From NCBI GenBank assembly GCA_945643635.1, contig CALZFC010000001.1:8721001-8785000 (forward strand): a DNA stretch of 64,000 nucleotides, given 5' to 3'. How positions within the stretch are numbered: position 1 is the first letter of the stretch; every line of letters starts with the position of its first letter. Under the pieces are notes generated by a model that saw nothing but the letters and a program-made list of their open reading frames with translations, made no database searches and was not told where the DNA came from. Of this stretch, positions 1 to 11,877 are shown in pieces. This stretch comes from Allodiplogaster sudhausi (taxonomy: Eukaryota > Nematoda > Chromadorea > Rhabditida > Diplogasteridae). The translations under genes were made by a program, and so were the position numbers.

Positions 1-24
1 CGGGGCCTATTCATTGGAACGCTT

Positions 25-3000
25 CTAGATTTTCTGCTTCTTAATATGAGAATAGAAAAAATCTTCTGAACGGACAGCGCGGCCACTGCGAGATGCCTCT
101 GCAGCAGGGGGCGGCGACTTGTGCGCAGGCTGCTGGAGCTGGCGGTGGCCTGGGCCGGAGGCTGGCGATGCCTGATTCTGCGGCGGCACGGGATACACGA
201 CGGGAGGACTCTGCTGGGCGAGCGCATCAGCCTGAAATTTAGAAAATAATATGATTAACAGAAAACATAATCTTACCCAGACATTGTTGCTGTTGTCGCG
301 GCCAGCCGGAGCGGCGGCAATGCGATCTTAAAAGTGAAAGAATGGCAATTATTTCAATAGAATTTTACAAGCCGACCGCCAGAGCGGGAGCGGCGGACGG
401 AAGCAGAGCGCTCAGCCTGGTTCTGGTAGGCCGAAGGAGGCAGCTGCTGATGCGAGTCCATGGCGGACGGAGGAGTCGGGTAGACATGCTATTTTAGTAG
501 ACATTTTTTTTGCAAAGGAAGTAATTTTTGATCTATTAATTCAATTTTATTTCTCTATTATTAATACCTGTGGGGCGCTGTAGTACTGCTGCGGTTGCTG
601 CTGCAGGTAGCCAGGCTGCAAATGTGTATTTTTAATATTAATAAATTTATGGGCTGGCAAAGTCTGGTCGCTGCATAGCAAGAGCTTCTTTGAAAATTAA
701 ATGGTTTTGCTGTTTTCATAATGATTGTTTATTCACAATCTCTAGAAGAGGCTGATGCTGGGCCACATTATAGATCTGAGCTGGCGGCTGCTGGTGCTGC
801 TGAATGTTAAGAGAGCCTCTCTGTAAGGGTCAAGGAGCGCCTGCCCTAGAAACATTTCATTTTTCTATAACCTTGAAAACATTATGAGGGATGCATATAG
901 TGTTCATAACGAAGTTTATTTTTTCAAAAAATTTTCAAAAATTTTTTTCTCTTAGTTATAAGTCTAAATGCTCCAAAATTTTGGGAGACCATATCTCAAG
1001 TTATACTTAATATTTCTCGAAAATCTTTTTAATGTTAGATTCCTTGTACATACTGCACAAAAAAGTCCACGGTGACTATTTTCGAAAAAAATTATTTTTA
1101 TGACTTTTGCCCAATTTAATTTTTTGAAATGTGGTTTTCAGTCAATAACTTTTTTTTTACTATTGCTTACAAAAAACTGAATCATCCATAAGAAAGAGCA
1201 GGAAAAACTACACATAATATGTTTCTACGAGGAAACATCTCGATTACTTTTTTTGGGTATCTGCATTTGAATATCTGTTTCTAGGTAAATTTCGGGTTTG
1301 GCTGCAAACCACGATATCAAGCAAACTTCATAAATTCTTAAACTGAATAGTCTATTCGATGTCATTTTTTATGCTCTTCAAAATAGTATATGATTTGTAC
1401 ATTAAAAAAAAGTTTTAACGTCGAAAATTGACTTTTTGTGTTTTAGGCCAATTTCTCGTATTCAAATACGTATTCTTTGGATCTTTACTGAGTCTTGTAC
1501 AAATAACGATGGCGGCACTTGACAGAAGTTCTCCGGTGACAAATAAAGAGCCATTCTCGAAGGTCTTGCAAGGAGTCTTTTTCAAGTCTATAAGAGGCGA
1601 CAGTTTTCGAAGTTGTGTGACAATCACAACGGCCACAGCAAACATTGGAATCGTCACCGCGCCGAAAGCGCCCCTGAGGTCGTTTTTTTTTTTTAATTTT
1701 TTTTTAATTTTTTTTTTTTTAATAATTTTTTTCGAAAATAGTCACCGCGGACTTTTTTGTGCAGTTTTGAACAAGGAATCTAACATTAAAAAGATTTTCG
1801 AGAAATATTAAGTATAACTTGAGATATGGTCTCCCAAAGTTTTGGAGCATTTAGACTTATAACTAAGAGAAAAAAATTTTTGAAAAATTTTTGAAAAAAT
1901 AAACTTCGTTATGAACACTATATGCATCCCTCATAATATTTTCAAGGTTATAGAAAAATGAAATTTTTCTAGGGCAGGCCTCCATAGCGGCCTCCTTGAG
2001 TCTTACAGAGAGGCTCTCTTAAAGGAGGCGAAAACTCAAAATTTTCGCTATTAGGATGATTCTGTGAATGTGTCCGGATTGAGCTTGCGAATGCATTAGC
2101 AAAAAGCCACTTTTCTAAACTAAAAGTTAAAGGAGTATTTTCCATCTGAAATGAGTTGCCTGAACCTAAGGGAATAATTAGTGTGTTGCACAGAACTTTA
2201 AATTTAACAGTTGTCGCCAACTAAATTTCGGTCTAAAACGCTTGTCGGAGAAGAGTTGACCAGTTAGGGGTGAAATATGGTTCCATAGGCCGTGAAATAT
2301 ATGCCGACACATGCACAATTCACTACCAGACGCAAACCGCCAAATTAAAATTGTCCTGGAAAATGCTTGCTTTACGAGAGTAAGGATCTTGGCAAATTGC
2401 CATGGCACATAAAAGATCAGGCATTTCGTGTTAGGAGTTAACGACTTTCAAGCTCCTTTAATATTGCATTTATTTTTTTATAGATTTTAGTAAGTTGTTT
2501 TTCAAATCGAAACTATTGCTAGAAGAAATTTCACAAGCATCTTCTGAAATGCAATTCTTCATCGCTGTTTTAACCTGAAGAGCCGGGTAGACGGAAGGGT
2601 TGCTTGCCTGTGCGGAGTAGTGGAGTCCCTGCCCCTGCTGCTGCTGCGGAACATTGTAGATGGCGCCCTGCTATAAAATTTAGCTTTCGAAGGCTCTTCC
2701 GAGTATTACCACAGTGACCAATTGACAGGTTACGGTATCTCTTTTTCGTCTTGGGACCTGCTGGTAGATGTTGGCCCCGGCGGGTGGCGCGTAAAGGCGA
2801 GGCTGCTGCTGGTGGTAGACGAGAAGTCCGCCGGCCGGGATGTACTCGGAAAAGACTGGAGCAGCAACTGGAATTACAAATCTCCCCGTAAGGTCAAATG
2901 AGCTCTCATAAAAATAGTTCAATTACTTTTTAAGTAAAATATTGTTCATTTTCGATGGTACAGCAAAGTTGACCATTCGTCCTTTTTTATGTTCCAATAA

Positions 3001-4139
3001 GTGGGATATCCTGACAAATTCAAGGGCAAAAAACAAACTCTGCTGAGGCTGAGCCTGTCGGATCGGCACAGCGTACTGGCCATGAGGGACAGGAGCAGGA
3101 TACTGATTGGGAGAAAGGTGCTGAGGAGGCGGAGCATACACACAGAAAAAATATTCGTGATATTTCACGAAATGAGACACTAATATATTAGCATGATTAG
3201 CAACACACTAATACTATTCGTAAAAGATGCAGGAAGAATTAGTGTGTATGAGAGTAAGTATTGGTAAAACGACGCCTCTTCTAGGAGGATCCCAGAAACA
3301 CATGCCATTTTTGGCTGTTTTTTTATATTCTCGAACAATTTTCGATGTAAATTACCACTCTAATTAGCTAGCCCTGTGACACACCCTCTCCTTCATTCTC
3401 TCGCTCTTTCTCGCTCTCTCTCTCTCTCGCACTCTCTCGCTCTTTCTCTCACCTTTTATCCGGCTTAAAAGCGCACTTAATTTCGCAGCTTTCTCAAGAA
3501 AAAATTTGTTTCTATCGATTTCTCTCTCATCTCTCTCACTCTCTCTCTATCTCTATCTCACGCTCTCTCTCTCTCTCCCACCATCCTACTGATTAAGTTA
3601 GCTAATTATCTTACTTTTGTGAACGGAATATTTCACTGCGTTTGGCATTTGGTGACAAAACAACAGTGAAATAGAATAAAATTCCAATAAAGTTCACAAA
3701 AGTCATTTAGCTAACCTGTGATCCGTTGTGATGATGGGAGTCGATGCCGTTGGCTGTACCTGGAAGTAGAGAGAGAGAGAGAGAAAGACATTTTGCTCCT
3801 GACCGGACCCGAACCACCACCCCCCGCGCGCAATTTTCCCACGTTAACCACCAGGCCACCAACCCACCCATGCACCCTCCGGCATTGGATAACCTAGTGA
3901 TAGGGGGGGGGGTGAATATGAGCGCAGCAATTTGCTTCATTCATCTCTCTCTCTCTCTATCTCTCCCTCACATCTCTCTTTCACTGTCTCATCTCTCTCT
4001 CTCTCTCATCTCTTTAGTTTTTTTTTAAGTTGTTTGTATGTACATTCATTGCAAGTATGCATGCACCCCTTGTCTTGCTCGCTGCGGATAGAGAGAGAGA
4101 GACAGACACAGACAGACAGACAGACAGAAAGACAGACAT

Positions 4140-4170
<31 letters not shown>

Positions 4171-4951
4171 ACTCTACGAACTCGGTCTTTCCAGCTGTGC
4201 CAGTTTCGCTAAGAGCCAAAAGGTTTTTTCGCGAGTTTTACTGCTCAACGTGACTTATGGTGCGTCTCTCTCTATCCTACATTTTTCTACAGGAAAAGGC
4301 GGTTCTTTTGAGCTATTTAATGTTGTATAAAAATAAGTCTGAACGATATCCGCACTCGAGGTCTGAGAAATAAAATATGCCCGTTTTTGCATTTCTTTTG
4401 AAAAAATCACTTAGAGAGAGCCCATAAGTTGCGTCTATAGCCAGCGGAAGCCGGAGCATAGCCAGCGGGGGCCGGGGCATAGCCAGCGGGGGCCGGGGCA
4501 TTGCCAGTGGAGGGCGGAGCATAGCCAGCGGAGGGCGCAGCATAGCCTGCTGAGGGCGGAGCATAGCCAACGGAGGGCGGAGCATAGCCTGCTGAGGGCG
4601 GAGCATAGCCAGCGGAGGGCGGAGCATAGCCTGCTGAGGGCGGGGCATATCCAGCGGCGGGCGGGGCATGGCTATCGTTGTAGTACACTTGACCCTGCAA
4701 TTGTATGGATGATTATGAAAAAATATTTCTTTTAAAGGTTTTTTTCCTATTTAAATATAAAAATACTGACTCCATATGCAGAATGAGGGACTGCAGTGAG
4801 GAGGGGAGCCGAAGCGGCGGGACGGGCAGAAGGAGCCTGCTGCCCGAAGCTGAAAAGATAATACATAATTATGAAACCCCTTTTTCCTGCGAAGGGGTTG
4901 GCGGTTGAAAACCTTGCAACGTAGAAGGACGGCGCGTAGTCACCAGCCATT
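25..4951 (-). CDS. Pro/Gln/Tyr-rich repeat protein, about 11 exons
   Basis: I do not recognise the family. The start at 4951 follows a TATA/initiator promoter. Supported exons (sense order) are about 4951-4917, 4906-4786, 4697-4440 (heptad-like PPSAGYA repeats), 3137-3039, 2867-2758, 2667-2575, 820-737, 615-568, 488-377, 326-277 and 231-25. Most have GT/AG borders in compatible phase, for example donor 3039 (phase 2) into acceptor 2868. The protein begins MAGDYAPSFYVAS, has no signal peptide, is dominated by P, Q, Y and A, and ends in a basic tail, RSEDFFYSHIKKQKI. The 3137-3039 exon abuts a transposable element whose end supplies no obvious acceptor, so its 5' border is uncertain; the reading frame stays open into the element, so part of the exon may be element-derived. 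A foldback repeat lies in the intron between the 2575 and 820 exons. Could be structural, RNA-associated or disordered; function unknown. Confidence 0.6.
809..2023. repeat. Long foldback inverted repeat (arms about 300 bp)
   Basis: Bases about 809-1100 are closely repeated in inverse orientation at about 1730-2023. Examples are GAGAGCCTCTCTGTAAG at the left edge against CTTACAGAGAGGCTCTC at the right, and matching inner sequence around the GCATATAGTGTTCATAACG segments. The central part (about 1100-1730) is AT-rich with poly-T runs. The arms include the acceptor and first bases of the 820-737 exon of the host gene, so the repeat has copied part of a splice site. It sits in an intron of the Pro/Gln/Tyr-rich gene. 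Confidence 0.8.
3139..4362 (-). mobile_element. Element copy A (inverted partner of 14,211-15,500)
   Basis: This block is a near-identical reverse copy of 14,211-15,500. It begins with the end motif CACACAGAAAAAATATTCGT and contains several (CT)n/(GA)n tracts and a tRNA-like stretch. That stretch has a B-box-like GGTTCGGGTCC on the minus strand near 3815 and an A-box-like TGGCCTGGTGG upstream. The other terminal repeat, seen in copy B at 13,795, is missing here, so this copy is truncated by about 415 bp. No transposase is visible. It lies inside the Pro/Gln/Tyr-rich gene. Confidence 0.75.
4440..4665 (-). repeat. 21-bp coding tandem repeat, about 10 copies
   Basis: A 21-base unit encoding PPSAGYA-type heptads on the minus strand is repeated about ten times with small changes (PASAGYA, PPSTGNA, PAPAGYA). 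It forms the core of the third exon of the Pro/Gln/Tyr-rich gene. Other reading frames stay open only because the unit length is a multiple of three. Confidence 0.85.
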
Positions 4952-5012
4952 TCTGCTGAAGAGATGACACTCGGATTGAAGAAGAAGAGCTCGGGAGGTG
5001 AAGCGCGGAAGA

Positions 5013-5047
5013 GAATGATTCTTCCCAGGCAATTCCGCGCTTTTATA
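5013..5047 (-). promoter_or_regulatory. TATA box plus initiator of the Pro/Gln/Tyr-rich gene
   Basis: On the minus strand TATAAAAG (5047-5040) is followed about 31 bases later by an initiator-like TCATTC (5018-5013). The predicted start codon is about 65 bases further on at 4951. The same arrangement and nearly the same start-site sequence occur before the small secreted gene at 6681. Confidence 0.6.
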
Positions 5048-5504
5048 CGATTTCAGCTGAGCAAATTACTATATTTGAACCTTGGCTGTTGTTCATACGA
5101 AGTGTTGCTGGACTTGTGAGGTTCTTTGCAAGGAATCTCACGGAACATCGACAATTGCAGGCCGTCCCCGCTATTTCCATAAAAATTTGAGGTCATAAGA
5201 ATATCAAAAATTTATAAATTTTATAACAATTTTAATATTTCATCACTTGCAGTAAGTTATTTAAAAAAATATATATCCTTGCGAGCTGCCTTTCGCATCT
5301 TTACCTGTTCTACCCACTATGGTTTCCTTTTCTTTAAAGATGGAATTTAATAGTTCTTAGCCCAACGTAGAGCGAATAATCTTCTGAAACGAAGAATTTG
5401 AACCAGTGCTAAAATTCTCTCAAAACTTTCTAATATACTATCGGGAATCTGAGTACACATATTAAATCACGAGGTAATTCCTCTTCGAGCATGCATTCAA
5501 TGTA

Positions 5505-5970
5505 CAGTCCCGCGCAACATTTCAGGTACATAGATTAATTAGATTAATTAGATTAATCTAAATAATCTCAATTGAATTGCATAGGACGCATTTCAATAGA
5601 GTTTTCAGGATAATCTAGACTAATTCGACGCTGTTAAACACGTTGGTAACATTATTTTCTCAAAATAAGTAGACATTAACGAGAAAATTCACATTTTAGC
5701 CAGAAACCCGTTCAAAAAATGCAGCGCATTACGCATGTAATGCAGCACATTGCGCACCATTTTCAAACAGGTTTCTTGCAAAAATATGAATTTTCTCGTT
5801 AGTGTCAATTTGTTTTAAGAAAATAATGTTACCAACGTATTTAGCAGCGTGGAATTAGTCTAGATTAACCTGAAAACTCTATCGAAATGCGTCCTATGCG
5901 CTGAAAAATCAATTGAGATTATTTAGATTAATCTAATTAATCTATGTACCTGAAATGTTGGGCGGGACTG
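5505..5970. mobile_element. Palindromic Tc1/mariner-type MITE
   Basis: A 466-bp hairpin element. The left end CAGTCCCGCGCAACATTTC matches the inverted right end with one or two changes, and pairing continues over most of both arms to a loop near 5730. It is flanked by TA at 5503-5504 and 5971-5972, the target duplication expected of Tc1/mariner elements. There is no coding capacity. It lies in the 1.3 kb between the first two genes; I see nothing else there. Confidence 0.8.
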
Positions 5971-6370
5971 TATGTATATTCGTATTTGAGCAGAGCAAAC
6001 TTTATTGATCACTTCAGTGTTACCCATAACATTCAAAGTTCAATGATTTTTCATTTTATTGTACGTTTTGTCAAAAATCCGGTCGATTTCAATTATTTAT
6101 GTCACGATTTCTCTTGATTTTTTTCTAGAAGGTTATTTTAAGGATTCTCAACAAAATTCACCTTTCTTTGACATTCAAATCGTGCGTCGTTTAATTATAT
6201 TTTATTCAACTTTATAGTCTTACTTTAGACTGTTGTAATAAAATACTATGCGAGCGGACTCTTTTATCTCTTGCCAAGTAAGGGGGAAGGAGAAAGAGTG
6301 CGAGAGAGGAGGAGCGAGAGAGGTTGGGTGGAAGTAAAGAGGGAGAAAGAGGGCTCTCATCTCCGCTACT

Positions 6371-6681
6371 CTACTGAGCAGGGGCTGCCTGGGGCTGTCC
6401 GCCATTCAGCGCCGCCTGGATCTTCGGCAGGTACTCGTCCACGAGGCCCATCTGGAATTAAGCAAAAATTGAATTTGGATTTATGATTAATATATTTCTT
6501 CAGGCGTTCTTCTGTATCCAGCTTTCTCTACAATTATACTCTACGGGGAGAACAAGATGAAATACGCTGCTTCCAAATAGGAGAGGGGAGGGGTTAAAGG
6601 GAGGGATCAACAAAAACTAGCCTTGTATGCAACGCCGCTGCCGACGAGGACGAGAAGGAAGAAGATGACGAAGGCGCCCAT
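6371..6681 (-). CDS. Small secreted peptide, 46 residues, two exons
   Basis: Exon 1 (6681-6622) encodes a start methionine and a strongly hydrophobic signal-peptide-like segment (MGAFVIFFLLVLVGSGVAYK). Exon 2 (6451-6371) encodes a short amphipathic stretch (MGLVDEYLPKIQAALNGG) and a Q/P/A tail before TAG. The exons are 60 and 81 bases, so phase is kept if the intron starts at GC after AAG (AAG|GCTAGT) and ends at TTCCAG. A TATA/initiator promoter lies 54 bases upstream. This looks like a neuropeptide-sized or antimicrobial-type secreted product, but no family or dibasic processing site is evident, so function is unknown. Confidence 0.6.
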
Positions 6682-6731
6682 CGTGGAGAGGAGAGAGAAG
6701 AGAGAGGAGGGCGAGGCGGAGAGAAAGAAGA

Positions 6732-6766
6732 GAATGATATTTCCCGGAGCGAAAGGCCCTTTTATA
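6732..6766 (-). promoter_or_regulatory. TATA box plus initiator of the secreted peptide gene
   Basis: TATAAAAG (6766-6759, minus strand) is followed about 31 bases later by TCATTC (6737-6732). The surrounding sequence, GGGAAATATCATTCTCTTC, nearly repeats that of the promoter at 5013-5047. Confidence 0.6.
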
Positions 6767-7211
6767 CTGCCAGGATGCACTTTAGTACAAGGAGACTAAA
6801 CAAGAGTTCTCGGTTACTCATTCTAATACAAAAGAGAGCAACATAGGAAGACATAGGAAGAAAATTGGAGAACAAGGATGAAAATGAAAAGTGCGTAAAT
6901 CGGAAGGAGAAATATGTAAAGCTAAAGCCGGAGAAGTGAGGAGGAGAGAGGGATATGTAATTATTTGTTTAGAAGTTACTTACAGCATGCCGCTCTCAGA
7001 AGACGTAACAGTAAAAAGATTTCACGATAAGCGAAAAAAAAGAAGAAGAAGAGTGAACAAGGAGCTGTTTTGTGGTAGGCAAAAGAGTGTTTTGTTGTCG
7101 TTGTTATTATTTATTCACAATCTAAACTATTACCTTGGCCATACAGTTGGTGTGGTGAGATGGACTAAGTATTTTTTAGACAAACTACTACCCACGCAAC
7201 TTCTGCATTAA

Positions 7212-7430
7212 TCTTGCCGTTTGTCCAAGACATGTCAAGGACAATCGGTCAGGGCAATCGGTCATAGAGATTTTTTTTTCTTTTTCTATTGTACAGGACG
7301 CGTCCAAGAAATGTCCAAGACACCTGTGTATTATCATAGGCAGAAGTGGATGTGTTCAAGACATGTGCCCGTTTTATTTTTAAACGGTCCTGACCGATTG
7401 TCCTTGGCATGTCTATAACAAACGGCAAGA
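7212..7430. mobile_element. Short MITE with TTAA target duplication
   Basis: The ends are inverted repeats of about 40 bp (left TCTTGCCGTTTGT...GACAATCGGTCAGG; right the complement with a few changes). TTAA flanks both sides at 7208-7211 and 7431-7434, as in piggyBac- or Kolobok-type elements. It is 219 bp and non-coding. The rest of 6770-8129 has no supportable gene: long frames there lack splice or start context, and 7820-7910 is (CT)n. Confidence 0.65.
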
Positions 7431-8131
7431 TTAATGCCACTGCTGCTGCGCCTTCAATGATCTTGCGCTAACCAATGAAATGAGCACTACAGTGGAGTTG
7501 TAAATGCCATGCTTTCCAATGCCATTTCCAAAATATGTAAAAGAAAATTTCAAATAAGACAAAAATAAATGTCGAACTTAATATAGCTAAAATAAGAACA
7601 AATTCACCAAGAGATATGATAGGTAGGCCAAATGATCATTTTAACTGCTGAAAGAATGACGTATCGATAAGTTGAAATGATTGAAATCTGTTGGGCTTTT
7701 GGTTATAATTTTTTAGTGCACACCCTCGAAACGTTCCAGACTTGTGCGTAAATATATACGTAAAAAATATAACAGCCAGCGTGGTGCATACCACGCATTT
7801 GCTTGCAAACCCAGTTTCTGTCTCTCTCTCTCTCTGCCTCTCTCTCTATATATCTCTCTCTGTATCTCTCTCGCTCTCTATCTCTCTCTCTATATCTCGC
7901 TATTTCTCTACCCCCTTTCTTCCTTATTTGCCCGACAGACCTTGGACCACTCCTTCACTATTTTCTCAGCTGCTACCACTTTCATCTTTTCGTTTTGTTT
8001 GTCCACAGACATGCTGTTAAAAGTAGCCAACCTTCACTCTTCCAGCAGTATTCTACAGGCGCCTCCTCTTTTCTTTGCACGACTAATTAAATTATACTTA
8101 TTAATATATGATCATAACATATATGTACATA

Positions 8132-8551
8132 CCGTATTTTCTCTATACCCCCTTTATTAGAACAGCCCTCTAATAGTACCCTCCTCTGAAAATGCCATTG
8201 AAAAATAGAACCCCTCCCTCTAGTAGAACCCCCCCCCCTTCTAATAGTACCCCCCCCCTTACAGTCTAATTGTCAGCTCGAGACATCGAATGGATCTTGG
8301 AGGCATAGGATGCTCTCCCCAATATAATGATGGCAAATCCATTCAAGATATGTGGCAAATTGGATCTTACACTGATGATTCCATACAATTCAAGCTATGA
8401 TTCTTACTTTTTGAGAATAAAGTTTTGTTATCAAACTTTTTTGTGTCTCATATTGAAAAATAGAACTTCTCCCTCTAATAGAACCCCTCCCTCCTCCCCT
8501 GCAAGGGTATTGAAAAATAGAACCCCGGGGGTACTAATAGAGAAAATACGG
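8132..8551. mobile_element. MITE with CCGTATTTTCTCTAT ends and TA duplication
   Basis: The left end CCGTATTTTCTCTAT and the right end ATAGAGAAAATACGG are exact complements, flanked by TA at 8130-8131 and 8552-8553. The interior carries several repeats of a phrase like AAAATAGAACCCCTCCCTC. It is 420 bp, non-coding and probably Tc1/mariner-mobilised. Confidence 0.7.
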
Positions 8552-8738
8552 TATATACTATATACATACATATATACAAATATAATGTATCTATATACAT
8601 ACATATCACAAAAATAATTTTCTTAACATTTTATGGGTTGAACGCGCTTTTAAAATAGGAAAAATTTTTTTTTAGTATTTTATAATCTCAAATATGATTT
8701 TGACATTTTAGCGAGCAAAATACTATTTGGATAGTGAA

Positions 8739-8946
8739 ATGCTTCTCCGCTTGGCTCTTCTGCTGCTCGCGGTCGCTTCGCTCGCGACGACGCAGCAATG
8801 CGCGTGCACGTGCGCGAATGCAAGATGCCACGCCGACGCCGACTGCAAGGAACGTCTTCCGGCTGACACGGGCTACGATTGCGAGTTCGTGGTGGCGGTG
8901 GTCGAGGCTTCTAAAATTATATTTAAAAAAAGATATATGTGTATAT

Positions 8947-8980
<34 letters not shown>

Positions 8981-11054
8981 TTATTAAGTATTTATCTACA
9001 TATATGTTTGTATGAATCCAACATAGAGATACGTTCGTCATTCGAGCAAACTAGGCAGAAAGGTTTACATTTTTTGTGCTTCTTCTTATTCTTTAAACAA
9101 AAGCTCAAATTTAGCGTAAAATATATCTAAAATCGATAATTATGAATCAGATGCAAAAAGGGCTTCGAAGACGCTGGGATTGCGAAGGGACTGGCGCGTG
9201 GCTTCGAATGCAAATCGTGTCCGGCAGCAGCATACGGTTGGCTGCTTTGATGTTTTATATTTAAAAAAATAAGATTTTTATGTAATATAAGATAAATAAT
9301 TGTGAGTCAACATTGTACGATAACAGGTAGTGACTGACCAAGCAGAACAAAGGAAGAAGGGGCGCATTTTTCAAAGTCATAGAAAATTCTATTTGATAAA
9401 ATTAGCAATAAGTCACACTGTATGGTAATAATAACCATTGTTAATTATAGTTTAAAAAAAATTAGATTTCATGTGTCTTTAGAGAGTAATCTTGGACCTT
9501 GTAGACGTTGTGTTTGCGATAGACACGTCATTTGACACCCGTGGCAGTTACGCTGACAAGAATGCTGCAATCATCAAGCGAAATCAGGAAATGGTCCTCA
9601 TTTTCATTCTAATGTTAAGAGGATTAGCAGAATGTTGTGATAAATATCTTAGCACAACATCTTACTGATAAAGTATGTACAATATTTTTATCATTCTTGT
9701 TATCTACTATCCTTTTTTACAGATTCAACGGTACATGAAAGAACTGTCGTCAAGGCTGGTAGAAAAGGAACCACTGACTCGCTTTGGGATCAGTCAGCTG
9801 CCACCAATCGTACTCGACCAGTGTCTCAAACGTAACTCTAGTGGATTGTGTGTCCAGGTCATTCTTTCTTTCTCTGTCTCTCTCTCTCACTTTTGCTCTC
9901 TTTCTCTTTCTCTCTATCTCTCTTGCTCTCGTTATCTCTCTCAATCTCCATGTTCAGCGTGCGATGACCACAGAAGAGAGCATGATCTACAATAAGGCGA
10001 TCACTCCGTGGTGCGAGACTGGCGCGATCCCCGACAGAATCGCATGCATGAATCGATACATCGCAACTGTTGAATACAACTGGGTCAGCCGAGTGGCATA
10101 CTGTTATCGACTCATGTGAAAGTCACATTTACAATCGAAAGTTCAGAGATCAAAAGAGATTCTTGTTCCCACCCCCCCCCCCTTTTTTTATAGTGAGATA
10201 AACAAAATAAAATGACTTTTAGGGCCGTCCATGCACGAAGTCTCTCTTGGAAGCGAGCTACCGCAATTTCTTCAAGGCCGCAAACTATCAGGCATGTTTT
10301 GGTTACTGTCAGGACCAACTTAGTTTTATGTTTAATATGTATTCATTATTAAATTTAAACGATTTTTAGGGAGGAACGCGTAAAAAGATGATCATTATCA
10401 TCACGGATGGCGAAATGCTTTGTAATGAGGTAAGAGGATAGTGAAAGTGGGAGAAGACGATGGCAAAAAATTCTACGAGATTTTATATTTATGCTAAATT
10501 TGCCCCCAAGAAAAATGGTTACAGATGGCACTGGAGAACGGCGCCTACTATGGAAGATACGTTGAGAATGAGGCAGATCTCGTCAAGACAGGGAAGCAAA
10601 TCATCAACGAAGGTCCGTGCGGGGAATCGAACCTGCACTTTAATTCTTTGATACCTTCAACACTACCACCAAGCCATCATAAATGATTAATTCCTTTCAG
10701 GCACCCGCATCCTGACTGTCGCCGTCAATGCTAACGATGTCAATCTGCAAAAAATGAAATTGTACTCTGCCGATGTGATCGAAGTCGGCTCGTTCGAGGT
10801 GTTGCATTCCATTACTTTATTTTTCTTGGAAATTTGACAATGTTGCAACTACGAGCAATCTCCATTAACAAATTTTCGTATATTACTTTTTTAAGTCTCT
10901 AAAATTCAATCTGATTTTCCGTGTAGAACAATTATTTAATTATAGAATTGTTATCGAAAAAAAATATTTCAAAAATGATTGTTTTAAGAACTGGGAAATT
11001 CCGGCATCGGTGGACACTGCAATGGCGGCGATTGCGCAGCCGGTATGCGTCTGA
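8739..11054 (+). CDS. Secreted von Willebrand factor A domain protein
   Basis: The start at 8739 begins a clear signal peptide (MLLRLALLLLAVASLATTQ), followed by a Cys-rich stretch (CACTCANARCHADADC). Later exons lie at about 9150-9231, 9483-9600, 9724-9858, 9958-10084, 10223-10290, 10370-10430, 10525-10611, 10700-10800 and 10989-11054. The third carries a VWA first strand, DVVFAIDTSFDTRGSY, with a MIDAS-like D-T-S-x-D. A later exon carries the core strand and metal-site aspartate, KKMIIIITDGEM, and then TRILTVAVNAND and VIEVGSFE. These are the expected order of a VWA fold. Nematodes have many such secreted, rapidly evolving proteins used in adhesion or immunity; the exact role is unknown. 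Donors of exon 1 and of the 9958 and 10223 exons are unclear. A (CT)n tract sits in one intron. Confidence 0.7.
10612..10690 (-). other. tRNA-like Pol III promoter sequence (tRNA remnant or SINE)
   Basis: On the minus strand an A-box-like TGGCTTGGTGGTAG (about 10676-10663) precedes a B-box GGTTCGATTCC (about 10633-10623), spaced as in a tRNA. The acceptor and anticodon stems do not pair well, so it is more likely a tRNA-derived remnant than a working tRNA. It sits in an intron of the VWA gene. Confidence 0.4.
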
Positions 11055-11877
11055 GAAAAAGGCAACCATCTCCCATATAAAGTCTGCTGGATGATTTCTC
11101 CTTTTTAAACGAGATAAAATGCCTGACTTTATTCTCATTTTAATATGTTTGATTGGTAAACGAGGTTAAAGAAGAACTTAAGAACCATTGACAACATCAC
11201 TTTGACAGACGAGAATGCTACAATTCAATTCTTCTCTTTGGGCATAAAAAGAACGGAGATGAATGAAGTTTTGAGGGATAACGTCATTTCATTTTGCAGT
11301 GGAACATTGATTGTTCAGTGGAATATTGACTGACTATGAAAATTCTCTTATGAGAAATGACATAAAAGAAGAAAATGATGGAGTAGCTTATGATTCCGTA
11401 TTGTTTTCATAATATGCTTGCATTTTGACATCAAATATTTCAGACTTTACTCTTGATTCCTTTTTTCATTCAATATTTTAGACATACAATGTATATTGCG
11501 TGGATGCTGCCACACTCCCATGAGAACTCGTCTGTTTTTCTCGGGTTCTATCCCCCTTATTGCCCTACCGCTTAGCCCTCACAGGCGAACCCTCTATTAT
11601 GTACATATATACCTGAGAATCCGATAAAAATAGATGCAAAACGCTTAAAAAAATCAAATTCAGCGAAAAAACAAAACATTATTTCTTCGACGAAGACCTC
11701 TTTTAATAACGTAATAGGGATACAGAGAGAAGAGGCGAATCCTCAAAAGGGCCAAAGAAGCACAATCATTGGCAGCAGTATTAGATTCACAGTTTCCTGC
11801 TCGTAGAAAGCTCAATAACAAAGTCGTGAGATACGAATGATTGAAATAAACTAGCGATGAAGAGTACTGTTTTCGTA
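11055..11877. other. Intergenic, no gene seen
   Basis: AT-rich spacer between the VWA gene and the convergent minus-strand gene. It contains an AATAAA-type poly(A) context and short frames only; nothing is supported as coding. Confidence 0.5.

Noticed and set aside
1415..1811. Overlapping 80- and 127-codon frames in the centre of the foldback repeat
   Set aside because: No domain, no splice or start context, and poly-T/poly-F tails; AT-rich repeat interior.
7221..7440. Frames over the TTAA-flanked MITE
   Set aside because: They span the inverted repeats of a non-coding element.
8688..9041. Minus-strand frame opposite the VWA signal peptide
   Set aside because: Shadow of the real plus-strand first exon plus an (AT)n microsatellite.
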